From CAXBMB01 sp052078155 (lineage in GTDB: Bacteria; Pseudomonadota; Alphaproteobacteria; Kiloniellales; DSM-21159), in contig JBQJBP010000008.1 in assembly GCA_052078155.1 (NCBI GenBank), forward strand, positions 1 through 64,000: 64,000 nucleotides of DNA, given 5' to 3'. The notes beneath the pieces are model-generated. The model saw only the letters and a list, made by a program, of their open reading frames with translations. It did no database searches and was not told where the DNA came from. Position numbers and translations under genes: made by a program. Of the stretch, positions 43,258-51,751 are shown one piece after another. Each line of letters opens with the position of its first letter. The stretch's first letter is position 1.

Positions 43258-43560
43258 TTACCAGCGTTCGTCCTCTTCCGGCTCAGTGGACTGCCCCTCC
43301 ATCGGGCGTTCTTCGGTTTCCACCCGGTAGCTGCCGTTCAACCAGCGCCCCAGATCCACCTGCCAGCAGCGTGCGGAGCAGAAAGGACTGTACTTTTTCT
43401 GGGTGGCTTTCCGGCAGATCGGACATTTTTCGTCTGTGGCCGAAGCTAAGGTGTCAGACGTCTCCGCGCTCGCGTCACGCTCATCCCCGGCTGTTTCGGT
43501 GGCCGCAGCACCTTTGGGCCCTTGCGCAGGTCGTTTGGGGAAAGGGAGAATTTCGGCCAT
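43258..43560 (-). CDS. yacG: YacG-type zinc-binding DNA gyrase inhibitor
   Basis: A 100-residue protein from the ATG at 43560. The zinc-binding core is CPICRKATQKKYSPFCSARC, followed by the conserved WQVDLGRWLNGSYRV. YacG binds GyrB and inhibits gyrase in E. coli. A disordered acidic N-terminal extension (about 55 residues) and C-terminal tail are longer than in E. coli but usual in Alphaproteobacteria. It is the last member of the infA-maf-rng-yacG neighbourhood, separated from the RNase gene by a 315-base gap that contains a dispersed repeat. Confidence 0.9.
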   Translation of the reverse strand: MAEILPFPKRPAQGPKGAAATETAGDERDASAETSDTLASATDEKCPICRKATQKKYSPFCSARCWQVDLGRWLNGSYRVETEERPMEGQSTEPEEDERW

Positions 43561-43629
43561 GGCTGACGTCCTGACAGGAAAAACTGGAACGAATAGAGAC
43601 AGAAAAGCAAATCGGTTACCACGCACTCC

Positions 43630-43709
43630 GATCATGCTCTATCTTGTTGAAAAGAGTTTCACGATTTAAGCGTCATCACGTAGTGAGTCCACTTAAAGCG
43701 ATTTGACTC
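43630..43709 (-). repeat. dispersed intergenic repeat, reverse copy
   Basis: Read on the minus strand it begins GAGTCAAATCGCTTTAAGTG, then GACTCACTACGTGATGACGC and CGTGAAACTCTTTTCAAC, ending GATAGAGCATGATC. It can form hairpins via GAGTC/GACTC and TCAC/GTGA. It lies in the gap between yacG and the RNase gene. Confidence 0.75.
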
Positions 43710-43875
43710 TTGCAACACTTGAAACCCGGAGTTCATTGCAACCGGTTAGGGGTTTAGCGGCGGTTCAACTGCTGCTGCGCAACGCATCGAAGTCAGGCGA
43801 TCATGCGTCAGGGGCGATCAACAGACAAGCAAAGCCGGCGACTAAAAACCCCGCGCGGGCGGCAGCGGCCTGTTC

Positions 43876-45102
43876 TCATGTCCCCAGGCGCAGATTGGAT
43901 TGCTCATCGCTCAGTCCCGGCACCCTCACCAGCCGCACGCCGCCGCCTCTGGCCGCGTTCAGTTGCTTGAAGGCGGCAGATGCACTGCCTTTGAATTCCC
44001 GCTCCACCGCGCTGGAAACCTCCAGGGTCATACGGGCCTGCGCACCGGCGGCCTTCACCTGTCTCAGCAGTGAAAAGGCAATGGCCAGGGGACTGTCCTG
44101 CCAGCCCCCGCCGCCGCGCCCGGCCCGGACGGACAACAGCTCATGCAGGGGCGGGCGGCTGCGTCGACGCGTGATTTCCGCCAGCCCCCCCGGATTGAGG
44201 CGTTCCAGCTGACAGGGCTCAGGTTCTGCGGAGAGCACAGCGTCCAACCGTTCCGCCAGAACCTGCTTTTCCTTGCGGCTGTCCGGCTGCAGAAAATCAA
44301 CCAGAATCTGCCCGGAAAGATCACGGAGACGGATCTGCTGTACCAGCACCGCCAGCGCCGCCTCGTTGACTGTCGCGCTAAGGGTCTTTCCCCGCGCGGC
44401 GTGCCGGTTGCCTGCGTTGACATCCACAGCCGTTAAGGTGCGCACCGGCTCAATCAACAGATGGCCACCGCCCGGCAAAGGAACTTCCGGCTCCAGCAAA
44501 GCCTCCAACTCTGCGCTCAGCTGAGGTTCAAACAAAGGGGATTGCCCTTTGTGCAAGGTCAAGCGCGCCAGGAAATCCGGCTGGTCGGCAAAGCGCTGCT
44601 GCAGGTCCTGAAACAACGACAGGTCATCAGACACAACGGCATCAGCCGAAGGCAGAACAGCGGATTGTTCCGGCTGCCCGTCGCGGCTCACCCAGTCAAA
44701 GAGATCATCGCCTTCCTTCAGGCGACAGGGGGCTGTTGCTGTGGCCTCGCCCTCCAGCGTGGCCAGCAGAGCTTCGTCCTTAACCAGAACCAGCCTGGCG
44801 CCCTTGTCTTCAGCTGCGGCCCGGCTGACCCGCACCACCACGCTTTGACCTTCCTGATAGCGCTGTTTCTTGTCGAAAGGCAAAAAGCCGCTCTCATCGC
44901 CGCCCAGCGAGACAAAAGCGGCCCGTTGCACCGGATCCAGTGCCTGAATTCTGACTTTGTAGAGGTCCCCTGCCACAGCAGGTCTGTCATCGCGCTGCAG
45001 CCGGTAGGCCAGCAGGCCACCCTGTTCGTCCAGCCAGGCCGCCCGGGTTTCCCCTGGCAAGCGGGAAAGCAGGAGCTGCGCTGCTGACGGACGATCAGCC
45101 AT
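43876..45102 (-). CDS. rng: ribonuclease G/E family protein
   Basis: A 408-residue protein from the ATG at 45102, two bases after the maf stop. An S1-like domain lies at the N-terminus (VAGDLYKVRIQALDPVQRAAF). The catalytic DNase I-like subdomain keeps both metal-binding aspartates: LTAVDVNAGN and QILVDFLQPDS. It is short for RNase G (about 480) and lacks the long E-type scaffold arm. It acts on rRNA and mRNA 5' ends. It is the third gene of the infA-maf-rng-yacG order common in Alphaproteobacteria. Confidence 0.88.
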   Translation of the reverse strand: MADRPSAAQLLLSRLPGETRAAWLDEQGGLLAYRLQRDDRPAVAGDLYKVRIQALDPVQRAAFVSLGGDESGFLPFDKKQRYQEGQSVVVRVSRAAAEDKGARLVLVKDEALLATLEGEATATAPCRLKEGDDLFDWVSRDGQPEQSAVLPSADAVVSDDLSLFQDLQQRFADQPDFLARLTLHKGQSPLFEPQLSAELEALLEPEVPLPGGGHLLIEPVRTLTAVDVNAGNRHAARGKTLSATVNEAALAVLVQQIRLRDLSGQILVDFLQPDSRKEKQVLAERLDAVLSAEPEPCQLERLNPGGLAEITRRRSRPPLHELLSVRAGRGGGGWQDSPLAIAFSLLRQVKAAGAQARMTLEVSSAVEREFKGSASAAFKQLNAARGGGVRLVRVPGLSDEQSNLRLGT

Positions 45103-45104
45103 GG

Positions 45105-45710
45105 TTAGCCGTCTCCTGTTGAGACGGTCGATTGGGGCGAGCGGTAGCCTGCCCCCTCCAGCAAGGCTTTTGTCTCCGCCAGGGCCAAGCCAACCACATT
45201 GCTGTAAGAGCCGGAGATCCATGGGATGAGGGCGGCAGCGCCCCCCTGAATGGCATAGCCCCCGGCTTTGCCATCCCATTCGCCCGACGCCAGATAAGCC
45301 TCCAGTTCTTCACTGGAAAGGCGTTTGAACTTCACGGCGGTCGAGACCAGTCGGGCGGCCACCCGGCCATCGGGCTGCAGCAGGCAGATGCCGCCCAGCA
45401 CCCGGTGCCGGCGTCCCGAAAGCAACGTCAGACAACTGCGCGCCTGGTCGAGGGTTTCAGCTTTGGGCAGGATGCGGCGCCCCACCGCCACCACAGTATC
45501 AGCGGCCAGCACAAATGCACCGGGAACCTGATCGGCAACGGCTCGGGCTTTTTCCTCAGCCAAACGTCGGGCATGCGCGTTCGGCGTTTCCCCATCCAGT
45601 GGACTTTCATCCAGGTCGGCTGGCAAAACGCGGTCAGGTTCAATGTGAATTTGACGCAGCAGGTCGAGACGCCGGGGCGAGGCAGAAGCCAGAATAAGCT
45701 CTGCGGTCAC
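45105..45710 (-). CDS. maf: Maf-family nucleotide pyrophosphatase
   Basis: A 201-residue protein. It begins with the conserved LILASASPRRLDLLRQ, followed by FVLAADTVVAVGRRIL (catalytic Asp), the K-A/E-T region (PKAETLDQARSCLTLLSGR) and GKAGGYAIQGGAA. Maf proteins hydrolyse non-canonical or modified nucleoside triphosphates and are thought to keep them out of nucleic acids. It is preceded by infA by 15 bases and followed immediately by the RNase gene. Confidence 0.93.
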   Translation of the reverse strand: MTAELILASASPRRLDLLRQIHIEPDRVLPADLDESPLDGETPNAHARRLAEEKARAVADQVPGAFVLAADTVVAVGRRILPKAETLDQARSCLTLLSGRRHRVLGGICLLQPDGRVAARLVSTAVKFKRLSSEELEAYLASGEWDGKAGGYAIQGGAAALIPWISGSYSNVVGLALAETKALLEGAGYRSPQSTVSTGDG

Positions 45711-45725
45711 GAGGCGTGCTCCTGC

Positions 45726-45944
45726 TTATTTGAAGCGGAAAGTGATCCGGCCCTTGGTCAGATCGTAGGGGGTCATTTCCACGTTCACACGGTCACCAGC
45801 CAGCACACGGATACGGTGCTTACGCATTTTACCGGCGGTGTGGGCCAACACTTCGTGGCCGTTGTCCAGCTCTACGCGGAACATAGCATTGGGCAGCAGT
45901 TCTTTGACTGTGCCCTGGAATTCCATCAAGTCTTCTTTGGCCAT
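45726..45944 (-). CDS. infA: translation initiation factor IF-1
   Basis: A 72-residue protein of exactly the family length. It is a single OB fold starting MAKEDLMEFQGTVKELLPNA, with FRVELDNGHEVLAHTAGKMR and RIRVLAGDRVNVEMTPYDLT, ending GRITFRFK. IF-1 binds the ribosomal A site during initiation. It leads the infA-maf-rng unit, with its promoter in the 413-base divergent region upstream. Confidence 0.97.
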   Translation of the reverse strand: MAKEDLMEFQGTVKELLPNAMFRVELDNGHEVLAHTAGKMRKHRIRVLAGDRVNVEMTPYDLTKGRITFRFK

Positions 45945-46357
45945 GCCTTCACTTCAATTAGCTTAATCGGTGGACAAACGTCCTTACCATCAGCCGTCTG
46001 ACTGCCAGAGGCGATACCGATGCGGGGAAATCGGCGCGGATCATACATAAAAGCGCCAGAAACAACAAACACCTGCGCGGCCCGTTTATAAGATGACAGC
46101 CCTGCAGGCGCAAAGCCCTTTGTTAACACTGGCGGGAACAGAGGGGCTGTTGCGCTGTTTTGCCCCGACGGTCCCCTCCCCCATCTGCCCTCTCAATCCC
46201 CCGCTGCGGCAGTCTTTTGCGGTGGCGCCGATCGCCTCCCGCACCCCGGTGATATGGAAAACTTGTAAATTTCTACACTTGCATCAAAATGGAAGCATTG
46301 CGGTAGCATGGGACTAAAGTCATTGGCTTTGGTTCATACTCATCAGAGGAAAAAACA
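45945..46357. other. divergent promoter region of infA and the haemoglobin gene
   Basis: 413 bases between divergent genes. The right part (46255-46320) is AT-rich and likely contains the promoter of the haemoglobin-cyclase pair; the left part should contain the infA promoter. No gene or clear operator was recognised. Confidence 0.5.
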
Positions 46358-46720
46358 ATGTCACAAACTCTGTTTATGAGGATCGGGGGATTCGCAACCG
46401 TCAGCCGTGTGGTGATGGACTTCTATGACCGCATCCTGGATTCAGAAAAAGCAGGCGATTATTTTGAAAACATCGACATCGACTCGATGATCAATCACCA
46501 GACGAACTTCGTTGCCTCCCTGATGGGCGGCCCGTCAGCTCACACCAATGAACAGCTCAAGCGGTCACACGCCAGACTGAACATTGATGACGAGAGTTTT
46601 GACGAGATGATCCAGATTCTGACAGCAACCCTGTCTGACCACGGCTTGGGGGCAGATGACGTCACGGCCGTCATCCAGGAAATGGAAAGTCGGCGCTCCC
46701 TGATTGTCACGCGCCAGTAA
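46358..46720 (+). CDS. truncated haemoglobin (group I-like)
   Basis: A 120-residue protein of usual length. It has the 2-on-2 globin pattern: FYDRILDSEKAGDYFENIDI (B/C/CE region), MINHQTNFVASLMGGPS (E helix with the GG turn), and the proximal histidine at about His71 (KRSHARLNI), then FDEMIQILTATLSDHGLG. It would bind heme and diatomic gases. The gene is 28 bases upstream of a class III cyclase gene, and the two are probably co-transcribed, which suggests the globin informs or protects the cyclase. Confidence 0.88.
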   Translation: MSQTLFMRIGGFATVSRVVMDFYDRILDSEKAGDYFENIDIDSMINHQTNFVASLMGGPSAHTNEQLKRSHARLNIDDESFDEMIQILTATLSDHGLGADDVTAVIQEMESRRSLIVTRQ

Positions 46721-46748
46721 CAGCACAGCACCGGGGGGATGGTCACAG

Positions 46749-47783
46749 ATGAAGATTGACGAAATCAGCCGCAAACTCATGCAGTCTGCCCATGTGGGCA
46801 TGGCTATCGTTAATGTTGAGCGGATGGAGCCGATCTTCAGCAACCGCTATTTCAAGATCTGGTTTCAGGTGGAAGATGACTATCCCATCGGACGACTGGC
46901 CGAAGACCTGAACCTGCCCGAGGTTTTCAAACAACTGGAGCCTTCCGTCCCCGAGGAACTGGAAACCACCATCAAGGTCAAACGCCGGGAACTGTCCCTG
47001 GCCATTCACATCACCCTGCTGCCCTCCGACGTGGAATCCCTGGTGTTGATCGAAATCCACAACACCACCCGGATCAAGGAAATGGAGGCCATGATCCAGT
47101 CCTACGCCAAGATGGTGGAACGGAATGAACGGGACCTGAAGCGGGAGAAGGAACGGGCGGAAAAACTGCTGCTCAACGTCATGCCAAAATCGGTACTGGA
47201 GGAACTCAAGTCCTTCGGGGTGACAGCGCCACGCCGGTTCAATGATGCCTCTGTTCTGATGCTGGATTTTGTTGGCTTCACGGAAATGGACATCATTGAA
47301 GATCCCGCGACCATCGTGTCCGAGCTCAATGACATCTTTACCAACCTGGATCGCATTGCCGAGCAGTTTGGCTGTGAGCGCATCAAAACCATCGGCGACG
47401 CCTACATGGCTGTGTCAGGCCTGCCGGAACCAGAGCCGGAACATGCCTACAACATCGCCAGAGTGGCCTTGCTCTTCCTGCGGTATCTGGAGCAGCGCAA
47501 CAAGATCAACAAGAACACCTGGGAAGCCAGGGTGGGCATCGCTTCCGGCCCGGTGATCGGCTCCATTGTCGGGGTCAACAAGTACGTCTACGACATCTTC
47601 GGCCCAGCGGTAAATCTGGCCGCCCGCATGGAGCAGCAGGCCAACCGCATGAAAATCCTGCTCTGCTCTCCCATGGTCGAGCTGATAGAGGACGACTTCA
47701 GACTGACAGAAGTGGGCGACATGGAAATCAAAGGCTTCGGGGACAAGACAGTCTACAGACTGGAAGGCAAGCTGATGTCCTGA
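46749..47783 (+). CDS. class III adenylate/guanylate cyclase with PAS-like sensor domain
   Basis: A 344-residue protein from the ATG at 46749. The N-terminal 105 residues look like a PAS domain (VGMAIVNVERMEPIFSNRYF). A coiled coil (about 108-150, ending LLLNVMPKSVLEELK) leads to the catalytic domain. Metal-binding Asp173 (MLDFVGFTE) and Asp217 (KTIGDAYMAVSG) and transition-state Asn289/Arg293 (AVNLAARME) are present. The base-selecting pair is Lys213 and Asp282 (YDIFGPA), which favours ATP over GTP, so cAMP production is expected. It is downstream of a truncated haemoglobin gene. No membrane segment. Confidence 0.88.
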   Translation: MKIDEISRKLMQSAHVGMAIVNVERMEPIFSNRYFKIWFQVEDDYPIGRLAEDLNLPEVFKQLEPSVPEELETTIKVKRRELSLAIHITLLPSDVESLVLIEIHNTTRIKEMEAMIQSYAKMVERNERDLKREKERAEKLLLNVMPKSVLEELKSFGVTAPRRFNDASVLMLDFVGFTEMDIIEDPATIVSELNDIFTNLDRIAEQFGCERIKTIGDAYMAVSGLPEPEPEHAYNIARVALLFLRYLEQRNKINKNTWEARVGIASGPVIGSIVGVNKYVYDIFGPAVNLAARMEQQANRMKILLCSPMVELIEDDFRLTEVGDMEIKGFGDKTVYRLEGKLMS

Positions 47784-48203
47784 GCGATTGCCCGCTCCCT
47801 CCATCCGTTCCCCCCTCCTCCTTACGTCGATGCCCCCGCATCATCCTGACTGATCCTCCAGACTGAGGCTCAGCTTTGCAGTCCACCTGCCAGGTGCCCG
47901 GCAGGGAAAAGGCATTTGTTTTACCCCCCCACGGTTCCAGCTTCGATCTCGACACCCCGCCTCGGGTGCGCCCCTTTATCTCTGCGTTGCCTCCTCTGCT
48001 GGCCCCAATCAATGAGCGGCCAGTGTTGCGTGACAAGCCGAAGCCAACCGCAGGGCCTGTCCGGAAAAATTCACGTTCTCCCAAACTAAAAGCCCAACAA
48101 TACCAAACAAAATCAATCCATTATCAAAAATCGAAATTGTTTTCATTTTTTGTATTGAAACCAGTTTCAAAACTTGCAACCGTTAGAGGAAGGAGAGCTT
48201 CTA
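47784..48203. other. intergenic region upstream of TetR/AidB genes
   Basis: 420 bases. The right half (48080-48170) is AT-rich and holds the TetR promoter with a palindrome at 48155-48170. The left half shows no gene. Confidence 0.5.
48155..48170. promoter_or_regulatory. candidate operator of TetR/AidB unit
   Basis: A 7-2-7 palindrome TTGAAACCAGTTTCAA lies 34 bases before the TetR start in an AT-rich promoter-like stretch. Confidence 0.6.
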
Positions 48204-48869
48204 ATGGTGTATCGCAAGACAAAACGGGTGGAAGACAAGATGGCCAGCGCCCGTGCTGCCATTTTCTCTGCCGCGCAACAACTGGTCGAAGATGGCGGCT
48301 GGAAAGCCTGCAACGTGACAGCTGTGGCGCGCCTGGCGGGATTGTCCACGGGATCGATCTACACTCACTTTGGCCGCATCACGGATCTGCAGTGTGCGGT
48401 TTATCGCAGGATCGGTGACCGGGAGCTGGCCAGGATCAGGACAATTGCCGAAGAAGACTCACCGGCGCTGGACCGGATGGAACGGGCCGTGCGCTGTTTT
48501 GCGGCCCGGGCATTGAGGGGCCGCATTCGCGCCTATGCCATGATTGCCGAACCGGCCCATCCGGAACTGGAAGCCCTGAAGGGGGCCTATCATCGCACCT
48601 TCATTGAGCTGTTTCAGGATCTGCTTTCTGCCGCACTGGAAGAAGGTGTGGTGCCTGAGCAGCCAACCCGGCCGACAGCCGCCTTTTTGTTCGGCGCGGT
48701 GGTCGAAACGCTGATCTATCCCCTCAGTGACGCCGAAAGCTCCTTTATCGAACGGGACGCCCAGTTGATCGACCAGTTGGTAACCCTGACCTTCCGGACG
48801 CTGGGCGCCGCGGACCCTTCCGGGTCCCTCCTGCCCCCCTTTAAAGCGGAGACTCTCCATGACCTATAG
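48204..48869 (+). CDS. TetR-family regulator
   Basis: A 221-residue protein. The ATG at 48204 follows AGGAAGGAGAG. The N-terminal helix-turn-helix is clear (AARLAGLSTGSIYTHFGRIT-like: VTAVARLAGLSTGSIYTHFG). The C-terminal ligand domain is helical. Its last codons overlap the start of the AidB-like gene by 11 bases, so both are co-transcribed and translationally coupled. It probably represses this unit through the palindrome at 48155-48170. Confidence 0.9.
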   Translation: MVYRKTKRVEDKMASARAAIFSAAQQLVEDGGWKACNVTAVARLAGLSTGSIYTHFGRITDLQCAVYRRIGDRELARIRTIAEEDSPALDRMERAVRCFAARALRGRIRAYAMIAEPAHPELEALKGAYHRTFIELFQDLLSAALEEGVVPEQPTRPTAAFLFGAVVETLIYPLSDAESSFIERDAQLIDQLVTLTFRTLGAADPSGSLLPPFKAETLHDL

Positions 48870-50571
48870 CAGCCAGTTCGCCTGGGACTCCGTCGACCTC
48901 CTGCCCCCCAAACCACCGCAGGGCGGGCAGGCCACCCACGAAGTCAGGAACATGCCGCCGGAACTGCCGGAACGGAATCTCTATTCCGGCAATCAGGCTT
49001 TACAGGAAGTTGCAGCGCGGGCCGGGCTGACCTGGGCAACGGACAAACTCACGGATGTGGGTCAGCGCGCAGGCAGTCACCACTACCGCGAACTGGCCCG
49101 GCTGGCCGATAAACACCTGCCCGTCCTGCGTTCCTACGACCGTGTGGGCAACCGGGCGGAGTACATTGAGTACCACCCGGCCTACCACGCCCTGCTGGGC
49201 AGCTTCATTGACAGCGGATACCATTCTTTATGCTGGGATAACCCCAACCCCCGTCCCCAGACAGCACGTGCCATTCTGGCCTACCTCTGGAACCAGGTGG
49301 AGGTGGGGATCAGCTGCCCTGCCCTGATGACCTATTCCTTTACCGCCCTGCTGAATGCAGATCCGGAAATGGGAGAGCGCTGGCGCGCCTCCGTGCTGTC
49401 CACAGACTATGATCCCCGCCACATCGCCCCTCAGGACAAACGCGGACTGACCGTGGCCATGTCCATGACGGAAAAACAGGGCGGCTCGGACCTGCGCGCC
49501 ACACAGACCACAGCCAAACCCACAGGTCAGGACCGGGAGTTTGTCCTGACCGGTCACAAGTTCTTCTGCTCTGCCCCCATGGGCGATCTGGTGCTGCTGA
49601 CCGCCCAGACGGATAAGGGCGTCACTCTTTTTGTGGCGCCCCGGCTGCTGCCGGATGGCACCCGTAACGGCATCAACATCCAGCGCCTGAAAGACAAACT
49701 GGGCAACCGTTCAAACGCTTCCTCGGAAATTGAGCTGACCGGCGCCCTGGCCTATCGCATCGGCGAAGAAGGACACGGCATTCGCACGGCCATCCAGTAC
49801 ATGTGCCACTACATGCGTCTGGACCTGTCCCTATCATCCGCCTCCATCATCAGGCAGTCCCTGACACTGGCCCTGCATCACACCAGCAACCGGACAGCGT
49901 TTGGCAAACAGATCTCTACCCTGCCCCAGATGGTCAACGGTCTGGCGGATCTGGCTCTGGAATCTGAGGCTGCCATGGCTCTTTGCCTGCGCGTTGCCCA
50001 GGCCACCGACGATGCCGAGGGGTCAGAGCGGGAGCGGTTGCTGAACCGAATTCTGGTGCCGACCACCAAATTCTGGAACTGCCGCCGTGCCGGTGCGGCG
50101 GCGCTGGAAGCGCTTGAGTGTCACGGCGGCATGGGCTTTGTCGAAGAACAGCCCATTGCCCGCTTTTACCGGGAGGCCCCGATCAACTCCATCTGGGAAG
50201 GGACCTCTGCCATGATGGGCATGGATTTTGTCCGCGCCATCGACCGGGAAGACGGTGTCATGGAGGCCCTCTTCGATGAAGCCCGACTGGCCAGAGGGGC
50301 AGACCGCACCTATGACAGCTTTGTCAGCAAGCTTGAGCAGGACCTGCACCGCAACCGTGCAGAAGATCTGGAGCCTCACGCCCGCCGCCTGATGAGCGGT
50401 GTCGCCAAGATGATCCAGGCGTCTCTGCTGATCCGATACAGTCCTGCTGAAATGGCCGATGCCTTTTGCCACAACCGGCTGGGAGCCAACGGCGACAGTG
50501 TCCTGGGAACTCTGGAGGGCTCGCCGTCAGATCTCAGCAAGATTGTCGCGCGGGCGGAGATTGCGGCATAG
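48859..50571 (+). CDS. aidB: AidB-like acyl-CoA dehydrogenase
   Basis: A 570-residue flavoprotein of the AidB branch, longer than ordinary acyl-CoA dehydrogenases. Marks are AMSMTEKQGGSDLRATQT (FAD-binding region), FVLTGHKFFCSAPMGDLVLL, YRIGEEGHGIRTAIQYMCHY, and the AidB-type FYREAPINSIWEGTSAMMG near residue 435. AidB in E. coli is induced by alkylation damage and binds DNA; whether this homologue does so is not shown. Coupled to the TetR gene upstream. Confidence 0.85.
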   Translation: MTYSSQFAWDSVDLLPPKPPQGGQATHEVRNMPPELPERNLYSGNQALQEVAARAGLTWATDKLTDVGQRAGSHHYRELARLADKHLPVLRSYDRVGNRAEYIEYHPAYHALLGSFIDSGYHSLCWDNPNPRPQTARAILAYLWNQVEVGISCPALMTYSFTALLNADPEMGERWRASVLSTDYDPRHIAPQDKRGLTVAMSMTEKQGGSDLRATQTTAKPTGQDREFVLTGHKFFCSAPMGDLVLLTAQTDKGVTLFVAPRLLPDGTRNGINIQRLKDKLGNRSNASSEIELTGALAYRIGEEGHGIRTAIQYMCHYMRLDLSLSSASIIRQSLTLALHHTSNRTAFGKQISTLPQMVNGLADLALESEAAMALCLRVAQATDDAEGSERERLLNRILVPTTKFWNCRRAGAAALEALECHGGMGFVEEQPIARFYREAPINSIWEGTSAMMGMDFVRAIDREDGVMEALFDEARLARGADRTYDSFVSKLEQDLHRNRAEDLEPHARRLMSGVAKMIQASLLIRYSPAEMADAFCHNRLGANGDSVLGTLEGSPSDLSKIVARAEIAA

Positions 50572-50603
50572 CTGGAACGACAGGTACTGCCCCCGCCCAG
50601 GGG

Positions 50604-51047
50604 TCACAGATTGGGGACCAGATCCTGTGGGAAGGTCTGCTTGATGCGCTGCATCAGCTGATCACGCACCTGCCTAAAGGCCTCCAGCTTGGTTTCCCGG
50701 CTGCCTTCCACAATCGAGGGGTCAAAGGTGTTCCAGAACACCACATCGCAGGCCCAGGTGCGGGTCATGTCCACCGCCGTATGCTGGGCTTCCGGCGACA
50801 GGGAGATGATCAGGTCGAAGGAACTGTCTTCCAGATCATCGAAATCCCGGCTGGTGTGGTTGGAGATATCAATGCCCAGCTCTTCCATCACCGCGACGGC
50901 AAAGCCGTTCACTTCTTTCGGGCGCACCCCGGCAGACTGCACATACACCCGGTGCCCAAGCAGATGCTTGAGCAGGCCTTCAGCCATAGGAGAACGGATG
51001 GAGTTCTCACTGCAGGCAAAGAGGACGGCGCCGGGCAGCGCGTTCAT
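50604..51047 (-). CDS. low-molecular-weight protein tyrosine phosphatase family protein
   Basis: A 147-residue protein. The phosphate loop CSENSIRSPMA (Cys12-x5-Arg18) is intact. A DP motif is visible as NTFDPS near 105-110. These enzymes dephosphorylate tyrosine or arsenate-like substrates. It lies six bases downstream of the UPF0262 gene, an arrangement conserved in Alphaproteobacteria, so it belongs to the hisD-UPF0262 housekeeping unit rather than to an arsenic operon. Confidence 0.87.
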   Translation of the reverse strand: MNALPGAVLFACSENSIRSPMAEGLLKHLLGHRVYVQSAGVRPKEVNGFAVAVMEELGIDISNHTSRDFDDLEDSSFDLIISLSPEAQHTAVDMTRTWACDVVFWNTFDPSIVEGSRETKLEAFRQVRDQLMQRIKQTFPQDLVPNL

Positions 51048-51053
51048 TTCAGG

Positions 51054-51527
51054 TTAGCCCTTAAAGTGCAAAACACAGACCAGGGTAAAGAGTCGCCGGG
51101 CCGTGTTTTCGTCCATGGTGACCTTCCCTTCCAGCCGGGTACGCAGCAGCTCCGCGCCTTCGTTATGAAGTCCGCGCCGCCCCATATCGATGGCTTCAAT
51201 CTGGGAGGGACTGGCCGTTTTGATGGCCTCAAAATAGCTTTCGCAAACGTGGAAGTAGTCTTTGACGATGCGGCGGAAAGGCGTCAGGGACAGCTGAACC
51301 ACCCCCAGAACCGTTTCTTCGTCTTCCGCCTTTAACTCGAATTTCAGGCGGTTCTCTTCCACCCCAAGAGACAGGCTGTAGGGACCGCCGGGGGACCCGA
51401 TGGGTTCGAAATGGTTGTCTTCCAGCAGGTCATAGATCGCCACAGCGCGCTCATGTTCAATTTCCGGCGTGCGCCGGACCATGGAACGTTCATCAAGCGT
51501 GATGTTGATCAGATGGTGATTGGCCAT
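51054..51527 (-). CDS. UPF0262 family protein
   Basis: A 157-residue cytoplasmic protein. The sequence (ITLDERSMVRRTPEIEHERA, IYDLLEDNHFEPIGSPGGPY, LTPFRRIVKDYFHVCESYFE, AIDMGRRGLHNEGAELLRTR) matches the conserved alphaproteobacterial UPF0262 family. No catalytic function is known. It sits between hisD and the phosphatase gene, as in many relatives. Confidence 0.92.
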   Translation of the reverse strand: MANHHLINITLDERSMVRRTPEIEHERAVAIYDLLEDNHFEPIGSPGGPYSLSLGVEENRLKFELKAEDEETVLGVVQLSLTPFRRIVKDYFHVCESYFEAIKTASPSQIEAIDMGRRGLHNEGAELLRTRLEGKVTMDENTARRLFTLVCVLHFKG

Positions 51528-51751
51528 CTTTCCCCCTCTACCCCCGCAGACCCAAACCCGTGAACCGCTGATCCTCTGCGCAAGGCATCAGCAGATCAGC
51601 GCCTGAGGTCATTCGACCACAAAACAGCAGACTAATTCAGGCCTTTTTATGACTCAAAGTCAGATTGCCGCCGCGCTCATCAGACGACAGGTAAAAATGA
51701 GAGCGCAAGACAGCGCAAAGCAGCGTCTGTCTTGATGTCTCTGTGAAACCC

